From the NCBI GenBank assembly GCA_029245905.1, contig JAQWOJ010000104.1, forward strand, positions 1 to 42,704: a stretch of 42,704 nt of DNA, in the 5' to 3' direction. The stretch comes from Gammaproteobacteria bacterium. Its GTDB lineage: Bacteria; Pseudomonadota; Gammaproteobacteria; Pseudomonadales; Pseudohongiellaceae. The notes under the pieces were generated by a model that saw nothing but the letters and a program-made list of their open reading frames with translations, searched no databases and had not been told where the DNA came from. The translations under genes were made by a program, and so were the position numbers. How positions within the stretch are numbered: the stretch's first letter is position 1; each line of letters starts with the position of its first letter. Positions 8,589 to 16,801 of the stretch are shown one piece after another.

Positions 8589-10037
8589 ATGACTGATACG
8601 TATGAACCATCCAATCGAACAGGAAACAAAGACGAAAAGCTAAGTAATCGAGAACCAGCAATGACTCCGGTGCAAAAGATGGGAGAGTTGATAGCGGACC
8701 GTGTCGAAAAATGGATGCCAAACCCTTTTCTTTTTGCCATCTTGCTGACGTATACCGCCGCGATCGTAGCGTTTATTTCTGAGGGCTCTGGCCCCATTGA
8801 GATAGCCAACGCATGGTACGGAGGATTTTGGAATTTACTTCAGTTCTCTATGCAGATGGTTTTGATTCTCGTTACTGCTAACGTCGTGGCTTACCACCCC
8901 CGCGTGCGGGCCGGCATCTTGTTTTTAGTAAAGTTGCCCAAAAACGGCCGGCAGGCCGTGGTGATGGTTGGTATTGCTTCGATGGTGACTGGGTGGATAT
9001 CCTGGGGTTTGGGCCTGATTTTTGGTGCGATACTCGTCAGAGAAATGGGTAAATATGCCGAGGCAACAGGAATTAAAATTCATTACCCTTTGTTGGCGGT
9101 AGCGGGCTATATGGGCATGAGTCTCACCTGGGGCTGGGGTTTGTCGAGTTCGGCTGGTTTGCTGCAGGCAACTGAAAACAACGCCCTTATGCAACTTGGA
9201 TTTGTGGATCGGATAATTCCTGCTACTGAGTGGGTATTCCATTCGTATCCTTTGACACTCACCGGCCTAAGTATTGCTTATGGATCTCTTATATTATATT
9301 TGCTCTGTCCACCGGCAGGAAACTGTAGAGGGATAAGTCGTTATGTTGATGTGAGTTCCGATAAAAATCCTGTCGTTGCAGAGGAGTTTGCATCTTCTTT
9401 AAACGAGACCATTGCAGATAAAATAGATAATAGTTTATTGCTTGGGGGAGTCATTGCGACTACTGGGCTTTTGCTTTTTATCAGCGTGTTTTTGACTGAG
9501 GGGTTAGGTGCGCTAGACCTCAATGTCTTGAACTTTGGTTTTTTTATGATTGGAATGATTCTATACCTTAGTCCGACCAGATATCAGAAAGAATTCTATG
9601 ATGCTGTTTTAGGGAGCTCGGGAGTGATTCTTTTGTTCCCTTTTTATGCGGGGATCATCGGAATCATGACAGGAACTGGCTTAGTGGACAGCATGACAGA
9701 ATCGCTGTTGTCAATTGCGACTGAGGATAACTTTCCCGTAATAGCTTGGATAACTGGTGGCGTGCTCAATCTTTTTGTTCCCTCTGCTGGGGGTGAATGG
9801 GCAATCATAGGTGGTCCGATGATGGTTGTTGGTACAGAGCTTGGGATACCTTATGGTCAAATCATTGATTCCTATGCGGTAGGTGACGCGCATACAAATT
9901 TGTTAAATCCATTTTGGGCGATTCCTTTACTCGCAATATCGGGATTGCGAGCGCGTGATATGTTCGGATATGCTATTACTGTCATGATATTGTTGGTGCC
10001 GTTTATCGCGACCTTGCTTTATCTGTTGCCATACTGA
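8589..10037 (+). CDS. atoE: Short-chain fatty acid transporter, AtoE family
   Basis: A 482-residue inner-membrane protein with about ten to twelve hydrophobic helices. The family stretch VEKWMPNPFLFAILLTY at 39-55 follows a hydrophilic N-terminal tail of about 38 residues that is longer than in E. coli AtoE (440 residues). Other conserved blocks are GWISWGLGLIFGA, YMGMSLTWGWGLS and the C-terminal FVPSAGGEWAIIGG. AtoE is thought to bring in acetoacetate and butyrate-like acids; here it pairs logically with the acetoacetyl-CoA synthetase at 2215-4158. A later start within the tail (MTPVQKMGE at residue 25) cannot be excluded. Confidence 0.9.
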   Translation: MTDTYEPSNRTGNKDEKLSNREPAMTPVQKMGELIADRVEKWMPNPFLFAILLTYTAAIVAFISEGSGPIEIANAWYGGFWNLLQFSMQMVLILVTANVVAYHPRVRAGILFLVKLPKNGRQAVVMVGIASMVTGWISWGLGLIFGAILVREMGKYAEATGIKIHYPLLAVAGYMGMSLTWGWGLSSSAGLLQATENNALMQLGFVDRIIPATEWVFHSYPLTLTGLSIAYGSLILYLLCPPAGNCRGISRYVDVSSDKNPVVAEEFASSLNETIADKIDNSLLLGGVIATTGLLLFISVFLTEGLGALDLNVLNFGFFMIGMILYLSPTRYQKEFYDAVLGSSGVILLFPFYAGIIGIMTGTGLVDSMTESLLSIATEDNFPVIAWITGGVLNLFVPSAGGEWAIIGGPMMVVGTELGIPYGQIIDSYAVGDAHTNLLNPFWAIPLLAISGLRARDMFGYAITVMILLVPFIATLLYLLPY

Positions 10038-10041
10038 GATT

Positions 10042-10455
10042 TTAGTTGCTAGGTGGAATGGAATAGGTGCCAACTGCATGAGCAACTGGATCATTTTTGC
10101 CCTCAGAAAATATTGATACTTCGCCGATCGCCAATGATTTTCCTAGCTTTAGTAACTTACACGTCCCTAGAAGGTCTCTTGCTGCGGGTGGTTTTGTTAG
10201 GAAATTAATGTTTAGGCTGGTAGTTACAGCGAGCGCCACTAGCCCTATTTCGCGTAAAATTGCGACATAGATAGCGCAATCGGCAAGACTCATCATTGTT
10301 GGCCCAGAGACAGTGCCTCCTGGACGCAGATTATTCTCGCCTATTTTTTGGCGGATTGTTATCGAGTCGATCTCAAAATCCTCAAGTATTATGTCCATTT
10401 GACTGAATTCGCGTTGGAAAAATATCTCCATTTGTTCTTTACTGGTTTTGGGCAT
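10042..10455 (-). CDS. PaaI-type hotdog thioesterase
   Basis: A 137-residue protein of the PaaI/YdiI hotdog group. The signature RPGGTVSGPTMMSLADCAIYVAI at 43-65, given here as RPGGTVSGP plus LADCAIY, contains the conserved Gly-Gly and Asp of the active-site helix, and TTSLNINFLTKPPA is the following beta strand. It probably hydrolyses an acyl- or aryl-CoA. Its stop lies four bases from the stop of the AtoE gene, so the genes converge with no room for a terminator between them. Confidence 0.85.
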   Translation of the reverse strand: MPKTSKEQMEIFFQREFSQMDIILEDFEIDSITIRQKIGENNLRPGGTVSGPTMMSLADCAIYVAILREIGLVALAVTTSLNINFLTKPPAARDLLGTCKLLKLGKSLAIGEVSIFSEGKNDPVAHAVGTYSIPPSN

Positions 10456-10590
10456 GTTTTACCTTGATCAAGTAAGCGAGAATGCTATTTTGCCTCAATC
10501 ATGTCGTAAAGACACAATTAAGCCCTATATTTTTGCTGTAAGCGGCATTATGCTTGAGGCATCTTATAAAATTTAGAGTGAGGAGCGAAA

Positions 10591-11709
10591 ATGTTTTCAA
10601 AAAAAATAATACTGGTGGCTTTATCGCCTGCGCTTTTCTCTGGGTTCGCTTCGGCGCAGTCAGGGAATGGGATCTCAGGAGTTGGGATACCCAATCCTAA
10701 CCCCGTGGTTACCCAAAACTGGGGTGAATTACCCGCTGGTAGGGAGTGGGGTTCAACTGCCGGGGTAGATATTGATCCAACTGACGGTCATGTCTGGGCT
10801 TATGAGCGCTGCGGTGCTAGCAGTTTCGGTGGTGGAGTCCCCATTAATTGCGATACTAATCCGGTAGATCCTATATTTAAGTTTGACAGAAGCACGGGTG
10901 CCGTTCTTGCAAACTTCGGTGGTGGTTTGATGCAGACTCCGCATGGAATTCATGCTGACAGTGAAGGTAACGTATGGGTGACCGATTTTGCTGCGAATGC
11001 AGATGGGACCAAGGGCCATCAGGTCCACAAATTTAGCTCTGATGGTGATCTATTAATGAGTTTGGGTACGCCAGGGCAGGCAGGGGACTCTCCGGGACAG
11101 TTTAACCAGCCTAATGATGTCATCGTCGGCCCAGATGGAAGCATCTATGTTTCTGATGGTCACAATGGGCAGGGAATGACGACTAATCAGGCAATGGAAG
11201 AGGGCAGAGACACGGGTGATACGGCGCGTATTATGAAATTTGCTCCCGATGGCAGTTTTGTTAAGCAGTGGGGCCAAATAGGTGTCCGCCACGGGGAGTT
11301 TCGAACGCCTCACGCAATGGAGTTTGACTCCAAAGGTCGACTTTGGGTTGCGGATCGAGGAAATCATCGGCTAGAAATTTTTGATCAAGACGGGAACTAC
11401 CTCGAGTCGCGTTATGCTTTTGGACGCATTAGTGGCATTTTTATCACTAACAATGACTTGATTTACGCTATTGATTCAGAGTCAAGTCCAACTAATCATG
11501 TGGGCTGGCGTAATGGTGTTCGCATTGGTCACATAGATGAGGACAGGGTTACTGGATTTATTCCGCCGTTTGAAAGACCCGATCGAGTTTACCAAGGTAC
11601 TGCGGGTGAGGGCGTTGCTGTTGATGCTAGTGGGGATGTTTATGCGGCCGAAGGTCCTAACTCGTTGAGCTGGGCAGGAGGCGCGTTTACTAAATATTCG
11701 ACGAGATAA
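10591..11709 (+). CDS. Secreted NHL-repeat beta-propeller (peptidyl-hydroxyglycine lyase-like)
   Basis: A 372-residue protein with a signal peptide ending near FASAQ-SG. It consists of NHL-type blades: TPHGIHADSEGNVWVTD, QPNDVIVGPDGSIYVSD, TPHAMEFDSKGRLWVADRGNHRLEIF and EGVAVDASGDVYAAEG. This arrangement resembles peptidyl-alpha-hydroxyglycine lyase-like and vgb/SMP30-like six-bladed propellers. Such secreted propellers are often lactonases, lyases or binding proteins, and the substrate is not visible. GAGGAG precedes the ATG at a good distance. A strong terminator follows, so it is probably a single-gene transcript. Confidence 0.85.
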   Translation: MFSKKIILVALSPALFSGFASAQSGNGISGVGIPNPNPVVTQNWGELPAGREWGSTAGVDIDPTDGHVWAYERCGASSFGGGVPINCDTNPVDPIFKFDRSTGAVLANFGGGLMQTPHGIHADSEGNVWVTDFAANADGTKGHQVHKFSSDGDLLMSLGTPGQAGDSPGQFNQPNDVIVGPDGSIYVSDGHNGQGMTTNQAMEEGRDTGDTARIMKFAPDGSFVKQWGQIGVRHGEFRTPHAMEFDSKGRLWVADRGNHRLEIFDQDGNYLESRYAFGRISGIFITNNDLIYAIDSESSPTNHVGWRNGVRIGHIDEDRVTGFIPPFERPDRVYQGTAGEGVAVDASGDVYAAEGPNSLSWAGGAFTKYSTR

Positions 11710-11728
11710 TATGAATTGAAAGAAGCGA

Positions 11729-11770
11729 AGAGCAATGCTGACGTATTAGGCATTGTTCTTTTTTTTATTT
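11729..11770 (+). terminator. Rho-independent terminator after the NHL-repeat gene
   Basis: A 10-bp stem with one G-U pair (AGAGCAATGC / GCATTGTTCT, loop of 11) is followed by a run of seven or more T (from 11759), 20 bases after the stop codon. Confidence 0.85.
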
Positions 11771-11896
11771 TAATACCGATCGATCCACAGCGAAATCCGG
11801 GACTTTTGACGCGTAATTTTTCAGATTGTTTTCTTCAGCGCTACAATTACCCTAGAGACCGTTAAGGCTCGGCAAGTTTAGCCAAGACAGGGACAA

Positions 11897-11905
11897 TGCT
11901 ATAAT
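11897..11905 (+). promoter_or_regulatory. Extended -10 promoter for the DUF305-LVIVD gene
   Basis: TGCTATAAT contains a perfect -10 hexamer (11900-11905) with the TGN extension. The matching -35 (TTTAGC at 11877) is poor, as is common for extended -10 promoters. The start codon is about 60 bases downstream, with GGGGGAG before it. Confidence 0.5.
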
Positions 11906-11966
11906 TGTTTAGCAACAGTATAAGCGGTTTAGACTCTCTAATCCGTTACGCCTTTGGGGGAGCTAC

Positions 11967-14462
11967 ATGCTAGTGATAAAAAAGTTTTTGGTATGCACGT
12001 TGATTTTTATGTGCGCGGGAGTAATTGTTAATTCTCAGGCCCAGGTTCCAATAATACAGCCTGGGCTGCCTGGTCAGCCAAGTAGGATAATTTCTGCTGA
12101 GGAGGCTGCTGACTTGGCGGGAATTCAATATTCTGCCGGTGACGTCATGTTTCTCCAAGGTATGATTTCTCACCATGCACAGGCAATGGAAATGTCCGCC
12201 TTGGTGGATTCAAGAACCGATCGAGAACCAATGAGGTTGTTAGCGAAGCGGATCTCTATTTCTCAAGAAGATGAAATCACAATGATGCAAGATTGGCTTG
12301 CTGAGAGAGACTTAGAAGTACCAAACGCGGATACTCATCACAGTCCAGACTTTGACCTGATGCCGGGTATGCTGTCTGAGGATAAGATTACTCAATTGGA
12401 GGGCTCTACAGGAGACGATTTTGATCGGTTGTTCCTTGGATTTATGATTGAGCACCATGAGGGTGCTCTAGAGATGGTGGATAACTTGTTGGATCAGAGA
12501 GGAGCGGCGCAAGATCCTGTGCTTTATGCGTTTACTTCGGATGTAACCTCTGATCAAGGCGCTGAGATTGATAGGATGGATGCCATGTTGGCCGGCTTTT
12601 CTCCAGATCCGCGGGTAAATTTGTCAGCTGGATTTAGAGATGCTGGTGAAGCTGCGTTAAATGTTCAGCTTGTGGCCTCTTTAGCGAAACCGGATGGCTT
12701 TTTCGATCCAGATAATCCATCTGGGTTACCTAACAAGCAAGAGGAGCAAGAAATTCTTGAGCCCAGCGATGAGGTAGATAATTCGGAAGAGATTATTATC
12801 GCAAGCGAGGATGCTGCTGAGGGACTTGCTGAGACCCCGGCTGGGGAGGAGGAGGAAGATGAAAACTCGGACCCGCGACCTTCTTTGCTTAGTTTCTCGA
12901 ATACTGACCTACTTTTTAGCGGTAATTATTTAGTAGCTGGGAACTATCATGGCTTTAACACTTATGACATAAGTAACCCTACGAACCCGATGCTCTTAAG
13001 CTCGGTGGTCTGTCCCGGCGGCCAAGGCGATGTATCTTTGATTGGCAATCTTCTTATCATGTCAGTTCAGGAAACAAGGGGCAGATTAGATTGCGGGCTT
13101 GCAGGAGTCGCAGAACCTGTTAGTGGAGACCGCATACAAGGAATACGAATCTTTGACGTGAGTGACTTTAGTATGCCGCTTCAAGTCGGTGCCGTTCAGA
13201 CTTGCAGAGGATCCCATACCCATACGGTTGTTGGTCCACCGGATCAAAATAATATCGCCTATGTATATGTCTCAGGGACCTCTAGAGTGCGAGACGATGA
13301 GGAGCTATCAGGATGCTCAGATGACTCTCCATTTGAAAATCCGGAGTCAGCGCTATTTCGCATTGAAGTAATTGAAATTCCTATGGATCGACCACAAGAT
13401 TCAAAAATTGTTAACAGGCCGTTCATTTTTTCTGATCCCGAGACAGGAGTGTTAGCTGGGTTATGGGAGGGTGGTGATCATGGACCTGAAACACAAAGAA
13501 CTCGTGAGACAAACCAGTGTCACGATATAACAACCTTTCCCGAAATCGGTTATGCAGCTGGGGCGTGTTCTGGGAATGGAATTTTATTGGATATAACTAA
13601 CCCATCGATTCCGGAACGGGTCGATCAGGTCGTTGATCCCGGGTTTGCATATTGGCACTCCGCTACGTTCAATAATGATGGGACGAAGGTTATCTTTACT
13701 GATGAATGGGGTGGTGGTGGTAGGCCTCGTTGCAGGGCCTCTGATCCTCTAACGTGGGGTGCGGATGCGTTCTATGACATCGTAGATGATAAGCTAATAT
13801 TTAGGTCACATTATAAAATGTCGGCGCCACAGACTGATACGGAGAACTGTGTTGCCCATAACGGGTCTTTGATACCAGTTCCGGGTCGGGATATATTTGC
13901 GCAGGCTTGGTATCAAGGAGGTTTGTCTATTGTTGATTTTACCGACTCATCAAACCCGATTGAAATAGCTTACTTTGATCGAGGTCCTCTGGATGAAGAA
14001 GAGTTGATTACTGCGGGGTATTGGTCTACTTATTGGTACGGCGGATATATCTATGCTACCGAAATAGCCAGAGGATTAGACGTTTTTTCTCTTGAGCCAA
14101 GTGACTACCTCACAGAAAATGAAATAGCCGCTGCCTCGTTGAGAGATGCGGACTTAACAGTGAATGCCCAGACACAAGAGACCGTAGTATGGCCTTCAGT
14201 CCCCGTGGTGGCGAGAGCTTATTTGGACCAACTAAAACGAACAAGCTTAGTTTCGGATGAAGAAATAACCGTACTAACCTCTCTGATCGATCGCTCAGAT
14301 GTGGCAATTATGGAGGGATCTGACGACTTTAATCTTGCATCAGACCTGTCAGAAAAGGCAAAGAGTATCCAAGAATTGAATATTGGCGGGAGAGGGAGAA
14401 GTTCGAAGACGTACATAGCGTTAGCAGAAACGTTCAAGGGCATCGCAGAGGGCTTAAACTAA
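11967..14462 (+). CDS. Secreted DUF305 domain fused to an LVIVD-repeat beta-propeller
   Basis: An 831-residue protein with a signal peptide (cleavage near SQAQ-VP). Residues about 45-215 are two DUF305 helical repeats, each with the paired-histidine signature: FLQGMISHHAQAMEM (H69, H70) and FLGFMIEHHEGALEM (H163, H164). Characterised DUF305 proteins such as CopM bind copper through Met and His. A strongly acidic linker covers about 255-310. Residues about 310-720 form an LVIVD-type propeller (FNTYDISNPTNPMLL, IRIFDVSDFSMP, LLDITNPSIPERV, LSIVDFTDSSNPIEIAYFD). The C-terminal 100 residues are helical. The role is unknown; copper or redox handling outside the cytoplasm is an inference from DUF305. 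It has its own promoter and terminator. Confidence 0.85.
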   Translation: MLVIKKFLVCTLIFMCAGVIVNSQAQVPIIQPGLPGQPSRIISAEEAADLAGIQYSAGDVMFLQGMISHHAQAMEMSALVDSRTDREPMRLLAKRISISQEDEITMMQDWLAERDLEVPNADTHHSPDFDLMPGMLSEDKITQLEGSTGDDFDRLFLGFMIEHHEGALEMVDNLLDQRGAAQDPVLYAFTSDVTSDQGAEIDRMDAMLAGFSPDPRVNLSAGFRDAGEAALNVQLVASLAKPDGFFDPDNPSGLPNKQEEQEILEPSDEVDNSEEIIIASEDAAEGLAETPAGEEEEDENSDPRPSLLSFSNTDLLFSGNYLVAGNYHGFNTYDISNPTNPMLLSSVVCPGGQGDVSLIGNLLIMSVQETRGRLDCGLAGVAEPVSGDRIQGIRIFDVSDFSMPLQVGAVQTCRGSHTHTVVGPPDQNNIAYVYVSGTSRVRDDEELSGCSDDSPFENPESALFRIEVIEIPMDRPQDSKIVNRPFIFSDPETGVLAGLWEGGDHGPETQRTRETNQCHDITTFPEIGYAAGACSGNGILLDITNPSIPERVDQVVDPGFAYWHSATFNNDGTKVIFTDEWGGGGRPRCRASDPLTWGADAFYDIVDDKLIFRSHYKMSAPQTDTENCVAHNGSLIPVPGRDIFAQAWYQGGLSIVDFTDSSNPIEIAYFDRGPLDEEELITAGYWSTYWYGGYIYATEIARGLDVFSLEPSDYLTENEIAAASLRDADLTVNAQTQETVVWPSVPVVARAYLDQLKRTSLVSDEEITVLTSLIDRSDVAIMEGSDDFNLASDLSEKAKSIQELNIGGRGRSSKTYIALAETFKGIAEGLN

Positions 14463-14500
14463 AGAAGGCCGACTTTTCTGAAGTAAAAAGATTGCAAAGC

Positions 14501-14537
14501 AAAAAAAAGGCCGACGCGAAAGCGCCGGCCTTTTTTT
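14501..14537. terminator. Bidirectional terminator between convergent genes
   Basis: An A tract (14501-14508), a GC-rich hairpin (GGCCG and CGC arms around a GAAA loop, with one mismatch, 14509-14530) and a T tract (14531-14537) give a symmetrical structure. It serves the DUF305-LVIVD gene on the plus strand and the minus-strand gene whose stop codon begins at 14541. Confidence 0.9.
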
Positions 14538-14538
14538 G

Positions 14539-15531
14539 TTAGTCTTGTGAGGCCGCCATTCTCTCTTCAGCTCTGTGCCCAGAAAGAATGTTTGCCATGC
14601 CGTAATTCCCCTCGTGGCAGGCGTACTCGTATATTTTATCAGGAGTTTTGTCGAAGATTATCTCTCTAGTGAATGGTGCGGTATAGTTCCCTGGATCACT
14701 GGATGTAATTTGATACCGCATTGCATCTTCTCCAACACGCGTAAATTTTTCTAAATTTACTTTCTCTTCTGTGCGTGGGCTAGTGCTGCTTTTTTCTAAG
14801 TAATTGGTAGTTTCAACCACTAACGTATCTCCTTCCCACCAGCCCCTAGAATCTCCATGCCAGAGTTTTATATCCTGATCAGCATGAGGTGCAGGAACTA
14901 TCGGTACAATTCTTACGTCGTGCGCCATTTCTTGAATTATCGCTACCGTTTCTTTAGATTGAACGATTTGCCAATAACTGTTATACCCGGCGCTTAATCT
15001 TGGCGCTCCAAATGAAACACAGCGTTCTCCAAGGGGTCGGTCCTCCCAGGTATCAGCCGGATGCAGTCGGCGGTGCTCTGCGAGATCTCGGGCTGCCGCT
15101 ATAGATGCTTCTGTACGACTTGGAAATTTTCCTGTCGGCGGATCGATAATTTGTGAAGTGCGGCGGTGAATTTTACGAGGAGCCATCCACTGCGAATCAT
15201 AATTCCCTGTCGTAGGGTCATACGAGTTGATTTCACCCGCAAAGATTGCTTGTAGGACGCCCTCGCCGAATAGTGCATCTTCTCCAGCATTTTCAATTTC
15301 AGCTAGCCTAGTTGTTAAAAATTCGACATCTTGGTCTGTTAGATACTCCTTGTCTCCAAACACTTCAGGTCTCTCAATAGGAGTGATGGTGTTATTTTCC
15401 CATACTCCTTGCAGGTCAGGGTGCCCGTCGATAGTTCTGGGTATTTCATAGTTAGCATCGGGTTGCGCTGAAACCAAAACAGATAGCGAAATAGTGGTCA
15501 GTACACCAAGTATTTTTATTCTTTTAAGCAT
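14539..15531 (-). CDS. Secreted protein of unknown function, paralogue of the 574-1548 protein
   Basis: A 330-residue protein with a signal peptide (cleavage near VSAQ-PD). It shares with the 574-1548 protein the blocks PDLQGVWENNTITPIERP, YLTDQD, ALFGEGV, SYDPTTGNYD, RCVSFGAPRLSAGYNSYWQIVQSK (split: RCVSFGAP, GYNSYWQIVQSK), KLWHGDSRG and YEYACHEGNYGMANIL. The differences are mainly in the middle, where this copy has a longer segment (about residues 133-160, SRTEASIAAARDLAEHRRLHP). The conserved tryptophans, HGDSRG and the two cysteines suggest a folded domain with a ligand or active site, but I know of no proven function. It faces the hydrolase/quinoprotein operon at 15723 and may be part of the same programme. 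Confidence 0.8.
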   Translation of the reverse strand: MLKRIKILGVLTTISLSVLVSAQPDANYEIPRTIDGHPDLQGVWENNTITPIERPEVFGDKEYLTDQDVEFLTTRLAEIENAGEDALFGEGVLQAIFAGEINSYDPTTGNYDSQWMAPRKIHRRTSQIIDPPTGKFPSRTEASIAAARDLAEHRRLHPADTWEDRPLGERCVSFGAPRLSAGYNSYWQIVQSKETVAIIQEMAHDVRIVPIVPAPHADQDIKLWHGDSRGWWEGDTLVVETTNYLEKSSTSPRTEEKVNLEKFTRVGEDAMRYQITSSDPGNYTAPFTREIIFDKTPDKIYEYACHEGNYGMANILSGHRAEERMAASQD

Positions 15532-15722
15532 CTAGTCCTGCCTCCTGATCTATTTATATAAAATCGATGTTATGTCGCTTGGCTTATAGTTTAGCAAGAA
15601 AATGCACTTTCTAATCATTGATTTTGAATTTATTTTTGTCTCGCTTCAATATGTAATACACTCGTGACTAGGTTATGTTTCAGAATTTAAATAAATTAAA
15701 TAAAAACAAAGGTATAGACTCG

Positions 15723-16754
15723 ATGAATGTTATGTTAAGGCACTGTTTTTTAGGTTTCGTTACGTCGATTTTTTGCATTTATAGCTTAACGTCGAGTGGG
15801 GAAGATGGTTGGCCGGCGGAGCCGCCAGCCCAAGCACCAGCAAACTGGGGGCCCGTTTCAGCGAATTTTGAAGAAATAGAATATCCCTACGACGTTCATT
15901 TTTTAAAGCTGAGGCGTTTTGATCAAGATATGAATATGGCCTACATGGATGTCCAACCTACCGGGAGAGCGAACGGGCAGACCATTTTTTGGCAACACGG
16001 GATGAATTTCTACTCAGAGGCCTATACCCCAACTCTGAAAGCTTTGGCAGGACAGGGTTTTCGTATCATTGCCGTTGACCGTATAGGTTATGGGAAATCG
16101 TCAAAGCCGGTGATTCCTTATAATTTCAACTTTGTCGCCTCAAATATGAAGGCTCTATTGGAGGAGCTTGAAATAGAAGAGGTGGCGATCGTGGGTCACT
16201 CGATGGGAGGAATGGTAGTCAGTCGGTTCGCGATGCTCTATCCAGAAACGGTGACACACGTAGTGATGGTAAATCAGATCGGCTTGACTGATCAGAGGCA
16301 AAGTCGTCCATGGAGTGATCCGTATGGTTCAGATTTATCGCCTGCGACTTATAGAGGTATCTTGGCGGGTCATCGGAGGTACTTTCCGGAGGCCTGGCCG
16401 CCGGCGCATTTAGAGTTTGTTAGAAGGCAGTATGGACAGACGCTCAGCGGGGAATGGCCGCGGCTAACAATGGTTCGTCGACTCCAAGGCGGAATGTTAT
16501 ATAACGACCCCGTAGTTTACGACTGGCAACATATCTCAGTCAAAGCGTTAGTAATAGGTGGAGAGGAAGACGGTCTTGTCGCTGATTTTCCTGCTTTAGC
16601 AAAAAATGTCGCTGATCAGCTGCAAAACTCAGCGATACTTCTCTACCCGGGAATTGGTCATGCTCCTCAGATAGAAATACCTGATCAATTTCATGCTGAC
16701 CTGGTTCGGTTTTTAACATCTGATCCGGAAGAGCCAGCCAGTGAATGGAAATAA
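15723..16754 (+). CDS. Exported alpha/beta-hydrolase
   Basis: A 343-residue alpha/beta-hydrolase. I prefer the ATG at 15723, which gives a compact signal sequence (MNVMLRHCFLGFVTSIFCIY) after AAAGG; an earlier ATG at 15675 in the same frame adds 16 lysine- and asparagine-rich residues. The catalytic triad is visible: S160 in the nucleophile elbow VGHSMGG, D283 in GGEEDGLV and H313 in GIGHAPQIE. The oxyanion-loop HG is in WQHGMNF. It could be an esterase, lactonase or epoxide/haloalkane-type hydrolase. It is 47 bases upstream of two quinoprotein genes on the same strand, so it may prepare or clear their substrate or product. Confidence 0.85.
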   Translation: MNVMLRHCFLGFVTSIFCIYSLTSSGEDGWPAEPPAQAPANWGPVSANFEEIEYPYDVHFLKLRRFDQDMNMAYMDVQPTGRANGQTIFWQHGMNFYSEAYTPTLKALAGQGFRIIAVDRIGYGKSSKPVIPYNFNFVASNMKALLEELEIEEVAIVGHSMGGMVVSRFAMLYPETVTHVVMVNQIGLTDQRQSRPWSDPYGSDLSPATYRGILAGHRRYFPEAWPPAHLEFVRRQYGQTLSGEWPRLTMVRRLQGGMLYNDPVVYDWQHISVKALVIGGEEDGLVADFPALAKNVADQLQNSAILLYPGIGHAPQIEIPDQFHADLVRFLTSDPEEPASEWK

Positions 16755-16801
16755 AGTTGTTAATTGGCGCGATCTTGCAGTCCCCTTCATAGGAGATATT
16801 T

